Positions 1 to 7,295 of a stretch of DNA of 37,098 nt are shown here, in pieces. The stretch is from IMG/VR virus record IMGVR_UViG_3300048837_002269, positions 1 to 37,098 of that record; one strand, given 5' to 3'. A model generated the notes under the pieces. It saw only the letters and a list, made by a program, of their open reading frames with translations. It was not told the DNA's origin and did not search any database. Origin of the DNA: a virus. Each line of letters opens with the position of its first letter. Positions within the stretch are counted from its first letter, which is position 1. Position numbers and translations under genes: made by a program.

Positions 1-1602
1 ATGCCGAAAAAAACGGCTCCCCTGCCCGCTTACGAGCATCCCCAATTCCCTCTGCAACAACACAAAGGAAGTGGACAGTGGGCGAAGAAAATTCGCGGCC
101 GTCGCATATACTTTGGATCGTTCCGCGCCGATCCATCCGGCGCGGCAGCATGGGAACGATACAGGCAGGAGTCGCCCTTCTGGGAAGCTGGCCAAGACCC
201 TCGCGCCATGGCGCGAGATGCGGCCAGGGCGTCGGACGCAAAGCCGCTTTTTGAGATTGCTGACCGCTGGCTGGTCTATCGGTGGTCACTGACACGATCA
301 ACCGATCCAGACATCCAGATCAAAACACGGACCTACGATGAGTCGAAATACGCCGTGGCCCGAATGCTGGAAATTATGGACCGCAACAGCGATCCGATGC
401 GCTGGACACCCGGCGACTTTGAGCGGTTGCGGTCGGAATTAGGGGAGAGCCGCAAGGCCGATGGAACCGCCGCCCCGGTGTCGCCAGCCACCAAAGGTAC
501 GCGAATTGTCAACCTTCACATGATGTTTAATTGGGCGGTGCAGAATAACCATATCCTCCGCTTACCCAACTGGGGATCGTCGTTTTCGACAGTCGGCAGT
601 GAAACGAAAGAGGAATACCGATACGACTTCCAGCGCCAGCATGGCCAGCGGGTTTTCGATGTGGAGGCGGCACGCCTAATTCTGCGCACTGCCGACAATG
701 CGGCCGCACGGGGTGGTATGAATGCGAATAACACCAGCGGCCACCGCGGAGTGTCGCAACGGGCGGATGGTCGCTTCGAGGCATATATCGTGCATCGCCA
801 CCACGGCAAACGAACCAAACACCACCTCGGCGAATTTGCAACGGCCGATGAGGCGGCAGCGGCTTACCGCGTGGCCGCTGAATCCAGTGGACTGAGGATG
901 CAGGATCGGATGAAAATCGGATCGTTGCTGTTTCGGGCGGTCTCATATTTGGCCGCAAACACCGGCGCGTACTCAAAGGACATAGCCACCCTTCAGGTTA
1001 ATGATTTGGAATTGGCCGAATCGTACCTGGAGCGTAAGCGGTCCAAGACCGGCGTGCTTTGGCAGGTCATTCTATGGCCCGAAACGGTCGCGGCGATACG
1101 GGATTATCTGGCGGTTCGTCCCGCGCCGGCAAAGCCAGATTGGTCCGGGCTGGTCTTTCTGAGCAGCACGGGTATGCCCGTGAATTACGATGCGCCGAGC
1201 TACGATGCCCACGGCAGATACCACCACACGAACCGGAAAGACATTCTGAAGGCCGCGATGCGAAAGATGCTCATCGACCTCGGAATTAAGGACAAGGGAC
1301 TTAACTTCGGGGCGTGGCGGCATACTTTCCGCTCGTTGGCCAGCAGCGCCATGGGTGTGTCGCTCGAAGGGCTGAAGAAATTCGATGCCATCAACCGAAC
1401 CATGGCACACCGCATCCCCGGTAGCGCAAATCGGTATGTGAAGCTGAGCCATGCCCAGTTAAAGCCGGTCACAGATATCGTCCGCGAGCAACTCTGGCCG
1501 GACCTCATCACCAAAGAACGGGAAGCAGCAGAACAGCAGCGGCTGGACGCTGAATCCACAAAGAAGGTCAAGCTAAACCAGAATCTGCGGCTTGTATCTT
1601 GA
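1..1602 (+). CDS. int: Tyrosine recombinase (phage integrase) with an inserted AP2-like DNA-binding domain
   Basis: This site-specific recombinase of 533 residues would integrate and excise the element. The N-terminal part (about 1-210) carries arm- and core-binding segments. The catalytic domain shows WRHTFR (His441, Arg444), a His470 in MAHR and the probable nucleophile Tyr479 in ANRYVK. The usual catalytic Arg I position (TGxR) reads TGAY (321-324), and a Lys-containing RSKTG follows. That substitution resembles planctomycete recombinases I know with NCGF-type sequences there, so it need not mean inactivity. Residues about 245-297 form an inserted AP2-type module (GHRGVSQRADGRFEAY, then LGEFATADEAAAAY), which is unusual inside the catalytic half. 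The ATG is the first base of the window, so a start further upstream cannot be excluded. The 3' end overlaps the convergent HTH gene by 30 bp. Confidence 0.9.
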   Translation: MPKKTAPLPAYEHPQFPLQQHKGSGQWAKKIRGRRIYFGSFRADPSGAAAWERYRQESPFWEAGQDPRAMARDAARASDAKPLFEIADRWLVYRWSLTRSTDPDIQIKTRTYDESKYAVARMLEIMDRNSDPMRWTPGDFERLRSELGESRKADGTAAPVSPATKGTRIVNLHMMFNWAVQNNHILRLPNWGSSFSTVGSETKEEYRYDFQRQHGQRVFDVEAARLILRTADNAAARGGMNANNTSGHRGVSQRADGRFEAYIVHRHHGKRTKHHLGEFATADEAAAAYRVAAESSGLRMQDRMKIGSLLFRAVSYLAANTGAYSKDIATLQVNDLELAESYLERKRSKTGVLWQVILWPETVAAIRDYLAVRPAPAKPDWSGLVFLSSTGMPVNYDAPSYDAHGRYHHTNRKDILKAAMRKMLIDLGIKDKGLNFGAWRHTFRSLASSAMGVSLEGLKKFDAINRTMAHRIPGSANRYVKLSHAQLKPVTDIVREQLWPDLITKEREAAEQQRLDAESTKKVKLNQNLRLVS

Positions 1603-1890
1603 CCGACGCAATGTGATTGTTGGGGCAGAATAGGGCTGCGGTAACATAGTGACGCTGCCCCTTCTCATGTAATCATCCAGATCGGTGTGCCGAATCCGCC
1701 ACATCACACGTTGCCGCCCCACTCCAACGGATATCGCCGCCAAGGCTTTTGCGCGAATTAGCCGCCGCACGTTACGCACGGAACAACGCAACAGGGCTGC
1801 GACTTCGTTCACCGTCAACAGTGTTTTCCCGCCGTCCATTCGATTTCCCGCATAAAACTGCGGCCCGTCGGTTGTCTGTTGTGGCTCCAT
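1573..1890 (-). CDS. Excisionase-like helix-turn-helix protein (HTH_17 type)
   Basis: This 105-residue protein has a central winged-helix/MerR-like domain (LTVNEVAALLRCSVRNVRRL, followed by a basic wing with GRQRVMWRI). That pattern is typical of small excisionases and recombination directionality factors. The start at 1890 is chosen because GGAGG lies 10 bases ahead of it; the reading frame stays open further upstream but overlaps the preceding gene. It is the last gene of the leftward operon and ends inside the 3' end of the integrase gene, a position that fits a role in excision or in controlling the integrase. It is similar in pattern to the HTH gene at 27961-28290 (both have CSVRxxxRLIxAKxLxA). 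The exact role is inferred. Confidence 0.75.
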   Translation of the reverse strand: MEPQQTTDGPQFYAGNRMDGGKTLLTVNEVAALLRCSVRNVRRLIRAKALAAISVGVGRQRVMWRIRHTDLDDYMRRGSVTMLPQPYSAPTITLRRSRYKPQILV

Positions 1891-1891
1891 T

Positions 1892-2158
1892 TTATTCGCC
1901 GCCTCCACGGCCGTGCATTGCCTGCACCGCTGCGGCGAACTCCGTGGCCAGCCTGATTGTGGTTGCATCGACCGGACCACCAGAGTAGTCGTAGGCGGTT
2001 TTCGTGTAATGCGTGTTGCCAATGATGGCAACGAACGTAAACATGCAATCGGCTTCGCGACGGCAATAAACCGCGCCGGCGCCCGTCAGTACCAATTCGC
2101 AGTCCGGAATCCGACAGATGGTCGGGAGAATCCGAACTTCGATCGTCGCATCAATCAT
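1892..2158 (-). CDS. Hypothetical phage protein, 88 residues
   Basis: No family was recognised. The product begins MIDATIEVRILPTICRIPD and has two cysteine positions (CRIPDCE, VYCRREADC) that could bind metal or form disulfides, followed by a Gly/Arg-rich tail. The start at 2158 has GGAGG seven bases upstream; an in-frame ATG at 2191 lacks this and would overlap the upstream gene more deeply. It lies between two small genes of the leftward operon with gaps or overlaps of only a few bases, so it is co-transcribed. It is probably an early accessory protein of phage 1. Confidence 0.6.
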   Translation of the reverse strand: MIDATIEVRILPTICRIPDCELVLTGAGAVYCRREADCMFTFVAIIGNTHYTKTAYDYSGGPVDATTIRLATEFAAAVQAMHGRGGGE

Positions 2159-2160
2159 GT

Positions 2161-2346
2161 CTAATCCTCCCGTGTGACAGTGACTTCGCACGCTATTTCC
2201 ATGCGACAGATCGTTTTCCCCTTTTTGCTCGCATCCTTGGGGTCGTCGTAAAAACCATTGAGGTGTAAAACAGCGACATCATTCACATCGGAATTTTCGA
2301 CGATCCACCCGACAGCGCGACGATTTATCCGTTTCACTTCACTCAT
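2161..2346 (-). CDS. Hypothetical small protein, 61 residues
   Basis: Not recognised. The product starts MSEVKRINRRAVGWI and is a compact, probably beta-rich polypeptide without membrane segments. GGGAG ends six bases before the ATG at 2346, whereas the ATG at 2352 touches that site directly, so 2346 is preferred. The 5' end overlaps the methyltransferase stop by 8 bp and the stop sits two bases from the next start, the tight packing expected of a phage early operon. Confidence 0.55.
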   Translation of the reverse strand: MSEVKRINRRAVGWIVENSDVNDVAVLHLNGFYDDPKDASKKGKTICRMEIACEVTVTRED

Positions 2347-3106
2347 ATTCATCTCCCGTAAACGCCTTTATGAACTCCACCGCGACTTGCGGCACGATCG
2401 CGTTGCCATAGCCGCACAACGCCCCCACACGGCCGGGTATCCCATCAGCCAGCGGGCTAATTCGGGGTTCAAGACGCCTCGATTTGCCATCAGCGAAATG
2501 GGCGACGATGGAGTCATCCCACACATTGCCGCAAGAACGTTCAGTGATGGGCTGTTGCGTCGAAATTGCGCCGGCCCGGCCGTGTTCTCTGAATCCTGAA
2601 CCGTCGGCGTTGGCCACCCAGAACAGCCTCTGTCGCATGTGCGGCGCGCCGACGCTGTGTGCGCCCAGTACCGCCGCCCCGCAGGTGTAACCTTCATTCT
2701 CCAGGTCATCGAATACTCCATCGAGCCAACCGTGGCTAACTGCCGGCACAACCTGCTCGCCAAACACCGTGACAGGTCGTCGCTGGCGGATGAGCCGGAA
2801 CATATCTGGCCAGAGGTGGCGCGGGTCGTTTTTGCCCTGGCGTTTTCCGGCGACGGAATATGGCTGGCAGGGGCAACTTCCTGTCCAAACAGGCCGGTCG
2901 TCTGGCCATCCGGCGAGCCGGAGCGCGTGAGACCATCCGCCGATTCCGGCGAATAGGTGGACTTGGGTGTAGTCGCGCAATTCTTCAGCATCAATCTTCT
3001 GTATGTCGCGTTCATCTATGTCGCCCGGCACAATCTGGCCGTCCTCGATTAACTCGCGGAGCCATGCGGCGGCGAACCGATTGTGTTCGTTGTAGTAGGC
3101 GGCCAT
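2339..3106 (-). CDS. DNA (cytosine-5)-methyltransferase
   Basis: This 255-residue enzyme would transfer methyl groups from S-adenosylmethionine to C5 of cytosine in DNA. Seen are motif I (HLFAGIGGWSHAL, about 50-62), the catalytic motif IV PCQPYS (Cys about 80), a motif VI variant (FGEQVV where ENV is usual), motif VIII (RQRLFWVA) and motif X (YGNAIVPQVAVEFI). It is on the short side for the family, with a small target-recognition region. The start at 3106 overlaps the previous stop as TGATG, which supports coupling; the longer frame back to 3262 lies within the upstream gene. No cognate restriction enzyme is obvious, so it is likely an orphan phage methylase protecting against host restriction (inference). 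Confidence 0.9.
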   Translation of the reverse strand: MAAYYNEHNRFAAAWLRELIEDGQIVPGDIDERDIQKIDAEELRDYTQVHLFAGIGGWSHALRLAGWPDDRPVWTGSCPCQPYSVAGKRQGKNDPRHLWPDMFRLIRQRRPVTVFGEQVVPAVSHGWLDGVFDDLENEGYTCGAAVLGAHSVGAPHMRQRLFWVANADGSGFREHGRAGAISTQQPITERSCGNVWDDSIVAHFADGKSRRLEPRISPLADGIPGRVGALCGYGNAIVPQVAVEFIKAFTGDEYE

Positions 3107-3549
3107 CAGGCCCCCAGGAACTTCCCGATTTTTCCATGAATCCATGTCGCCACGACCTGGATGGCCTTTTCGAGGATGATGAACGCATTGACGCGCCACA
3201 GCACAAACACCACCCCGCCGACGATGCTGGCGATGATTCCCCATTTGAGGATCGACGCCCACCAGGGGACAACATCCTGAACCTGTGTGACGGCCTTATG
3301 GATGGTGCTGGCGGCGTTTTGTATTTCGACGGCCTTGCCGTCGATGGTGTCCAGGTGCTTATCGACGGCCTCCGGATCGTTGTTGCCAAGTGCCTGTTTC
3401 GCCCCTACCACTTCGGTACGAATGTCGGTGGCCGCATCGTGTGCAATCGTGGCGCTACCGGCGATGCGGGTTGCCGCCGAACATCCCATCATTAAAAGCA
3501 CGACTATCAGGACCGCATAGAACACAACCAACCACATATATGAACGCAT
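3106..3549 (-). CDS. Membrane protein with two transmembrane segments
   Basis: The product has 147 residues. An N-terminal hydrophobic helix (about 5-25, VVFYAVLIVVLLMMGCS) could be a signal anchor or a poor lipoprotein signal ending at the Cys. A polar, helical middle rich in Asp, Ala and Gln (about 30-95) follows, then a second helix (KWGIIASIVGGVVFVLWRV, about 102-120) and an amphipathic C terminus. GGAGGTCG lies just upstream of the start. The arrangement is compatible with a holin or spanin-like lysis protein or an envelope protein, but no family was recognised. No endolysin was found nearby, which weakens the lysis reading. Confidence 0.6.
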   Translation of the reverse strand: MRSYMWLVVFYAVLIVVLLMMGCSAATRIAGSATIAHDAATDIRTEVVGAKQALGNNDPEAVDKHLDTIDGKAVEIQNAASTIHKAVTQVQDVVPWWASILKWGIIASIVGGVVFVLWRVNAFIILEKAIQVVATWIHGKIGKFLGA

Positions 3550-3565
3550 GATCGACCTCCATTGG

Positions 3566-4282
3566 TTAAAACTTGCGAACGATTTCCGAACGGAATTTGC
3601 TTCGGTGATATTTCTCGCCCGGCCCCATCGGCATCACGAAGTGCTGCGGGATGCCATCCAGAATCACGCCAGCGCCCAAGATGGATCGTAGTTTCTGGTG
3701 ACGGCCATAGGCGAACGCAACGGCACGATCATCTATTCCACAACCGGTATCCATGCCGAATATTCTCCGGTTGGGGTTGGCCTTCCACTTGACCCCGGCC
3801 GCAGAATGCACATGGCCCTGTACCACACTCATCAACAGCTTGCCCATCGCGTTGTAAGCGGGGTGGATGCCGCCGCTGCCTGTTCCGTGAAAGTAGTACA
3901 CGCCGTCAATGGTGTGGTCGGTGTCCCAGTGCCAGCCGGGCGTAGACCAAATCTCCCGATAGTCACGCAGAAAACGGGCCGGAATGTTCACGCTTTCGGC
4001 CAGTCGCACAAGCCGCTCATCGTGGTTGCCGATGCAAACCCGCGCATTCGGGAACGCCTGTGCCCATCGCCTGATGCCGAGTGCCGCAAGCTCATATTCA
4101 TCGTGCGGGCCGGGTGAATCCGGGTGGTGGGCGTGGAAGCTCACGGCGTGCCAGTCGGCAACGTCGCCGATAAACACCGTGGTGTCACAACGCCAACGTT
4201 GCCGCAAGTCGCGGCAAAACGCCAGGTATCCGGGGTGGGACACGGGTTCATGGATATCACCGATTACCAGTACGCGCGCCAT
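3566..4282 (-). CDS. Calcineurin-like metallophosphoesterase
   Basis: The 238-residue product carries the full metal-ligand set of the calcineurin-like superfamily: GDIHEP (8-13), GDVADWH (39-45), GNHDER (85-90) and GHVHS (156-160). It should use two divalent metals to hydrolyse a phosphoester; the substrate (protein, nucleotide or DNA end) cannot be told from sequence. The N terminus has no signal peptide, so it is cytoplasmic. Its start overlaps the stop of the upstream DUF5664/DUF4406 gene by one base (TAATG), so both are likely translated together. Phages often carry such enzymes in early nucleotide-metabolism blocks. Confidence 0.85.
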   Translation of the reverse strand: MARVLVIGDIHEPVSHPGYLAFCRDLRQRWRCDTTVFIGDVADWHAVSFHAHHPDSPGPHDEYELAALGIRRWAQAFPNARVCIGNHDERLVRLAESVNIPARFLRDYREIWSTPGWHWDTDHTIDGVYYFHGTGSGGIHPAYNAMGKLLMSVVQGHVHSAAGVKWKANPNRRIFGMDTGCGIDDRAVAFAYGRHQKLRSILGAGVILDGIPQHFVMPMGPGEKYHRSKFRSEIVRKF

Positions 4283-5265
4283 TAAGCGTTCACCTCTGCC
4301 AAATACGAACGAATCGAATCGAGCAGGGCGGCCGTGTTAATGCACTTATAATCCATTAACCGAAGCGTCTTGGCGTCCAGGACCGGCAGACCCAACCAAC
4401 GTGCGATCATAAACTCGGCGACGGCGCCAACACTCGATTCCCATCCGGGCAACATCGCAATAAACCCGTCGTGTTCTCGCGTGGCGATGAAATACAACGC
4501 AAAGAAGTCGCGCAGGCAGAAAATCCCCTGGTCTAGCCTGTTTTTGTCGCCAATGGCCCGGTCGATATCGGCGGGCGATATCACGCCATAATCCAGCTCC
4601 AGGAGCCGCTGGCGAGCGTCATCGAACGCCGGAAAATTAAATTCCGGCAGGCCCCGCATTGGTCCAGCGATATACACGAATCGCCTCCACCAAGCTGCTG
4701 GCGAATAGCTCATACCGGCAACGACTTGGCGCGCAACAGCACCACTCGCGCCGAGCGACAACAGGTCGTCGTAGTTTATCCTGTCCTGGCCCACCAATCC
4801 GCCTTGAGGTGGGCGAGTCACTGCGGGCAACGGCTTGGCATCGGTAGACGGCGGCGACACCATGACGCCGCCCAGTCCATCAACCCCAAGCGATAGGGTT
4901 GGTGGGCATTGATTCTGATATTTCGGCATGTCGTTCAGGTTGGCGGGTAACACGCCGCGCTTAATCATTTCCTCAAAGTGCAAGAGTGCATCCGCGTTCC
5001 ATCCGAGTTGGGCCAAGTGGTCCTCGGTCGTGTCGCCCTGCATGTAGGCCATGAGGTGGCGACAGATTGAGGCGACAACGCGGGAAAACGGCATCCCCTG
5101 CTCCCAATTCCTGTCTCCATAGTTGGCCGCGCCGTGCGAATTAACCCAACCCTTGCGCTCCATCGCGAATGGGCTGGTAAGGTCGGGCCGGCACTTGGCG
5201 GCTTGGCTACCGCGCTTTGCGCCGGTCGAAAATGATTCATCTGTTTCGGTGAATATCGGCTTCAT
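4282..5265 (-). CDS. DUF5664 (dATP/dGTP diphosphohydrolase-type) and DUF4406 fusion protein
   Basis: The product has 327 residues. The N-terminal third matches the phage DUF5664 pattern (TGAKRGSQAAKCRPDL, then NYGDRNWEQGMPFS, then CRHLMAYMQGDTTEDHLAQL), a helical metal-binding fold related to nucleotide pyrophosphohydrolases. The C-terminal third begins VYIAGPMRGLPEFNFPAFD and ends in a GWESSVGAVAEFMIARWLGL block, the signature of DUF4406, a nucleoside deoxyribosyltransferase-like Rossmann domain. A Pro-rich linker joins them. A role in nucleotide pool control is inferred. The start at 5265 is used because the GGAGG ahead of it lies inside the ATG codon at 5277, which therefore cannot be the start. 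The 5' end overlaps the previous gene by 29 bp. Confidence 0.75.
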   Translation of the reverse strand: MKPIFTETDESFSTGAKRGSQAAKCRPDLTSPFAMERKGWVNSHGAANYGDRNWEQGMPFSRVVASICRHLMAYMQGDTTEDHLAQLGWNADALLHFEEMIKRGVLPANLNDMPKYQNQCPPTLSLGVDGLGGVMVSPPSTDAKPLPAVTRPPQGGLVGQDRINYDDLLSLGASGAVARQVVAGMSYSPAAWWRRFVYIAGPMRGLPEFNFPAFDDARQRLLELDYGVISPADIDRAIGDKNRLDQGIFCLRDFFALYFIATREHDGFIAMLPGWESSVGAVAEFMIARWLGLPVLDAKTLRLMDYKCINTAALLDSIRSYLAEVNA

Positions 5266-5581
5266 GCTTACCTCCATTGGTGCAGTGCCTGATTATCGGT
5301 TCGATTGAATCGGCCGTGAGCAACCGGCCGGTTAGACGAAACACGGTCCAGCCCAACAATTGGGCGGCATTGTATTTTTCGCAGTCGCCTTCAAACCCAG
5401 TGCCGCGCGTGTGTCGGCCACCACTCCATATACCGCCCTCCAGTTCGATGGCCACCCTTGCGGACGGGAGTGCCCTATCGAACCGCCATCGCCGCGACGG
5501 ATGGAATCGGAACTCCATAGCCAGCGCCGGGCCGCGCAAGGCACGCCATAGCGTGTCGAATTTCAATTCAAGCCGGGACAT
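5237..5581 (-). CDS. Endonuclease-like protein (Vsr/PDDEXK-type fold)
   Basis: This 114-residue protein has EFRFHPSRRWRFDRALPSAR, then VAIELEGGIWSGGRHTRG and a Lys-containing CEKYNAAQLLGW. This is the D-(x)n-ExE-like arrangement of small phage nucleases related to Vsr and resolvase-type PDDEXK enzymes. Asp in RRWRFD, Glu in IELEGG and His/Lys residues are the probable metal and catalytic positions. It may nick or cut DNA during replication, recombination or packaging (inference). The start at 5581 has AAGGTGG upstream; the longer open frame reaching 5890 runs through the preceding gene. It overlaps the gene before it by 14 bp and the one after it by 29 bp. Confidence 0.75.
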   Translation of the reverse strand: MSRLELKFDTLWRALRGPALAMEFRFHPSRRWRFDRALPSARVAIELEGGIWSGGRHTRGTGFEGDCEKYNAAQLLGWTVFRLTGRLLTADSIEPIIRHCTNGGKHEADIHRNR

Positions 5582-5939
5582 TCGCCACCTTCTCAACCCT
5601 TGCCCACCCAAGACCATGTCGCAATCGCCTATGGATGGCCGGTCCCGACACGCCCAACCACCGGGCGGCCGCCATAATGGACGCGAACTCCCGGCCGCTC
5701 TCCTGGTGAACGATTCGTTGTTCGGCACGGCCACCCGCATGGGTGGGCGCGTGCTGCACAATGCCATCGCGCTCGAACTTGTTGCGAACACGCGCCGGCG
5801 CGTCAACCAGCCATCCAAGTCGCCGCTCGATGGCATTCCACTGCTCGCGGTATTCGCGGACCCGGCGGGCGCGCTCCATGTCTGGATCATCCGGATACAT
5901 AACGTCCGTCACATATTTGAGTGCGGCCGGGTTGTTCAT
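5568..5939 (-). CDS. Helix-turn-helix / NUMOD1-like DNA-binding protein
   Basis: The product has 123 residues. The C-terminal part (GREFASIMAAARWLGVSGPA, then IHRRLRHG) looks like the NUMOD1-type HTH module that accompanies homing and HNH nucleases. The N-terminal half is charged and helical (ERARRVREYREQWNAIERRL). The start overlaps the stop of the HNH gene as ATGA. Next to an HNH protein upstream and a Vsr-like nuclease downstream it could act as a targeting or regulatory partner, but this is only contextual. It may alternatively be a stand-alone regulator. Confidence 0.6.
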   Translation of the reverse strand: MNNPAALKYVTDVMYPDDPDMERARRVREYREQWNAIERRLGWLVDAPARVRNKFERDGIVQHAPTHAGGRAEQRIVHQESGREFASIMAAARWLGVSGPAIHRRLRHGLGWARVEKVANVPA

Positions 5940-6262
5940 GCCGCCCCCCGCGCCGGGGCCTTCAGGGCCGAGTTTTCCGACAGGTCCAGTATTTCAAGAT
6001 GCTCGGGGTTGACGCATGACGGATTGAAGCATGTATGGTGAATCGTCGTGCCGACGGGGATGGTCCCGCGAGCGAACGTATATGCGAAGCGGTGCGCCAA
6101 CACCTTGCACTTGCGATACCAGAATCCACCATAGCCCTTGTGATTGCGCGTACCATTCCATTGCCAGCACGGCGAACAATTGCCTTTGTGCTTTACATGG
6201 GACAGGAAACGCACGACCTCTTGCGCCGACGGGGCTGGGAGCGGCTTGCCGTATTCAAACAT
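5936..6262 (-). CDS. HNH endonuclease (homing-type)
   Basis: The 108-residue product has the HNH_3-type pattern found in phage homing nucleases: CWQWNGTRNHKGYGGFW, AHRFAYTFARG and the catalytic HHTCFNPSCVNPEHLE with its Zn-binding cysteines. It would make site-specific nicks or double-strand breaks using a divalent metal. The start at 6262 has GGGAGGG nine bases upstream and lies inside the 3' end of the DnaC-like gene; the frame extends to 6328 but without a comparable site. As a free-standing HNH gene between replication genes it may be a selfish insertion. Confidence 0.8.
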   Translation of the reverse strand: MFEYGKPLPAPSAQEVVRFLSHVKHKGNCSPCWQWNGTRNHKGYGGFWYRKCKVLAHRFAYTFARGTIPVGTTIHHTCFNPSCVNPEHLEILDLSENSALKAPARGAA

Positions 6263-6899
6263 TGGTTCCCTCCCGGAACGACCACCCGAACGCGCGAACA
6301 ACCCCGCCCGTTTGACGTAGCCGATCAAACAGGGGGCCTATTCCATCCCCGCCGGGTCCATCAAGAATCGTCTGCAGCTCATCGGGGTCGGCAACGTTGC
6401 CGATCAGGAGTGTCGGCAGCACTTGGCGATATCGTTTATCAAGGATTCGGTGCAACAGTCGCTGTTCCGCATCCGTACCGCCGCGCTTGTCGATTTCATC
6501 CAGGACCAGAAGATGCGGTGTGGTGTAATCACGGATGATGCTCATTTCGGAACGTGTGGCGGCTGGACCATACGCCTCGCGACAGGTGGCGAACAGGTCG
6601 GCCAGCACCTCATAACGTGCAGGCTGTGCATGGGTTAAAATATCGGCCTTCAGAACCTCCACGCCGATTTGTGTCTTGCCGCTCCCTGGGGAACCGATCA
6701 GGGCAACCATGCCCCACTGTTGAATTTTGTGGTTCACCTTCACGATTGCGCTACACCAGCCCGCGTGCTGGATCAGGCCGCGCTTGGATTGCTCAATATG
6801 CCTCACTGGTGCGCCGGACAGGCGGAACATGCGCCCAACTTGCTCGTTGCGGCGCGCGCGGGCGTGTTGTTCGCGAATCTCCTCATAGGATAGCGCCAC
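6255..6899 (-). CDS. DnaC/IstB-like ATPase, putative helicase loader
   Basis: This AAA+ protein of about 214 residues has Walker A GSPGSGKTQ and Walker B HLLVLDEIDKRGG, then a sensor-like TLLIGN. The closest known type is the DnaC/DnaI helicase loader, which would place a replicative helicase at the phage origin. No helicase gene lies in the window, so it probably recruits the host enzyme. The start is uncertain: the frame is open to 7205, but upstream sequence is the overlapping 127-residue gene. The GTG at 6899 fits a 17-bp overlap with that gene but has no clear Shine-Dalgarno site, which suggests coupled re-initiation. Confidence 0.75.
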   Translation of the reverse strand: MALSYEEIREQHARARRNEQVGRMFRLSGAPVRHIEQSKRGLIQHAGWCSAIVKVNHKIQQWGMVALIGSPGSGKTQIGVEVLKADILTHAQPARYEVLADLFATCREAYGPAATRSEMSIIRDYTTPHLLVLDEIDKRGGTDAEQRLLHRILDKRYRQVLPTLLIGNVADPDELQTILDGPGGDGIGPLFDRLRQTGGVVRAFGWSFREGTNV

Positions 6900-7266
6900 T
6901 CGTTGAGCCGGTGGCGCGCCGGGCGGGGCTGGCGTTGCCGCGCCTGGATGCGGTGACGCGGGCGCGGAATCGTTCGCGGTCTCGCCAGAGGCTGGCGAGC
7001 CTGTGCCCGTCGTATCCCCGCCACTTGTCGGCGAGATAGGCCGCATAGATGGCATCGAGAATTTCAACGCTTCCGGCCCATTCGAGCAACTGGCTGACGT
7101 GCCGATTGCATCGGCCGTGCCAGGGGTAGTCGTAGGGATAGACGACCCTGAATCGTCTTGCCCACCGGGCGGATGCTTCACGGTACTCGGTTGCCTCTGG
7201 TGCATTTTCTCTCCTATTTGCCACTTCCGGGCCGAACAGCCCCGCAGTGACGGGTTTTGGTGTCAC
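6883..7266 (-). CDS. Small replication-associated protein, function unknown
   Basis: The 127-residue product has a helical core (RRFRVVYPYDYPWHGRCNRH, then SQLLEWAGSVEILDAIYAAY) and a basic, low-complexity C terminus rich in Arg, Ala and Ser. No family was recognised with certainty. The position directly before a DnaC-like loader, overlapping it by 17 bp, is where phages often keep an origin-binding or primosomal protein, so a replication role is inferred. No ATG fits: a GTG at 7266 preceded by GAGG with a seven-base gap is the best start, while the ATG at 7401 would overlap the Sak4-like gene. Confidence 0.55.
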   Translation of the reverse strand: MTPKPVTAGLFGPEVANRRENAPEATEYREASARWARRFRVVYPYDYPWHGRCNRHVSQLLEWAGSVEILDAIYAAYLADKWRGYDGHRLASLWRDRERFRARVTASRRGNASPARRATGSTSGAIL

Positions 7267-7295
7267 GGAACAGCCTCGCTGGTTTATCGTTGTGG

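Noticed and set aside
4282-5265. Diaminopurine (Z-genome) system suggested by the DUF5664-type domain
   Set aside because: Z-genome phages combine such hydrolases with a PurZ synthetase and usually a DatZ-type enzyme; none of these was recognised in the window.
2339-6262. Complete restriction-modification system formed by the methyltransferase and nearby nucleases
   Set aside because: The HNH and Vsr-like proteins are separated from the methylase by unrelated genes and match phage homing or recombination nucleases, not restriction enzymes.
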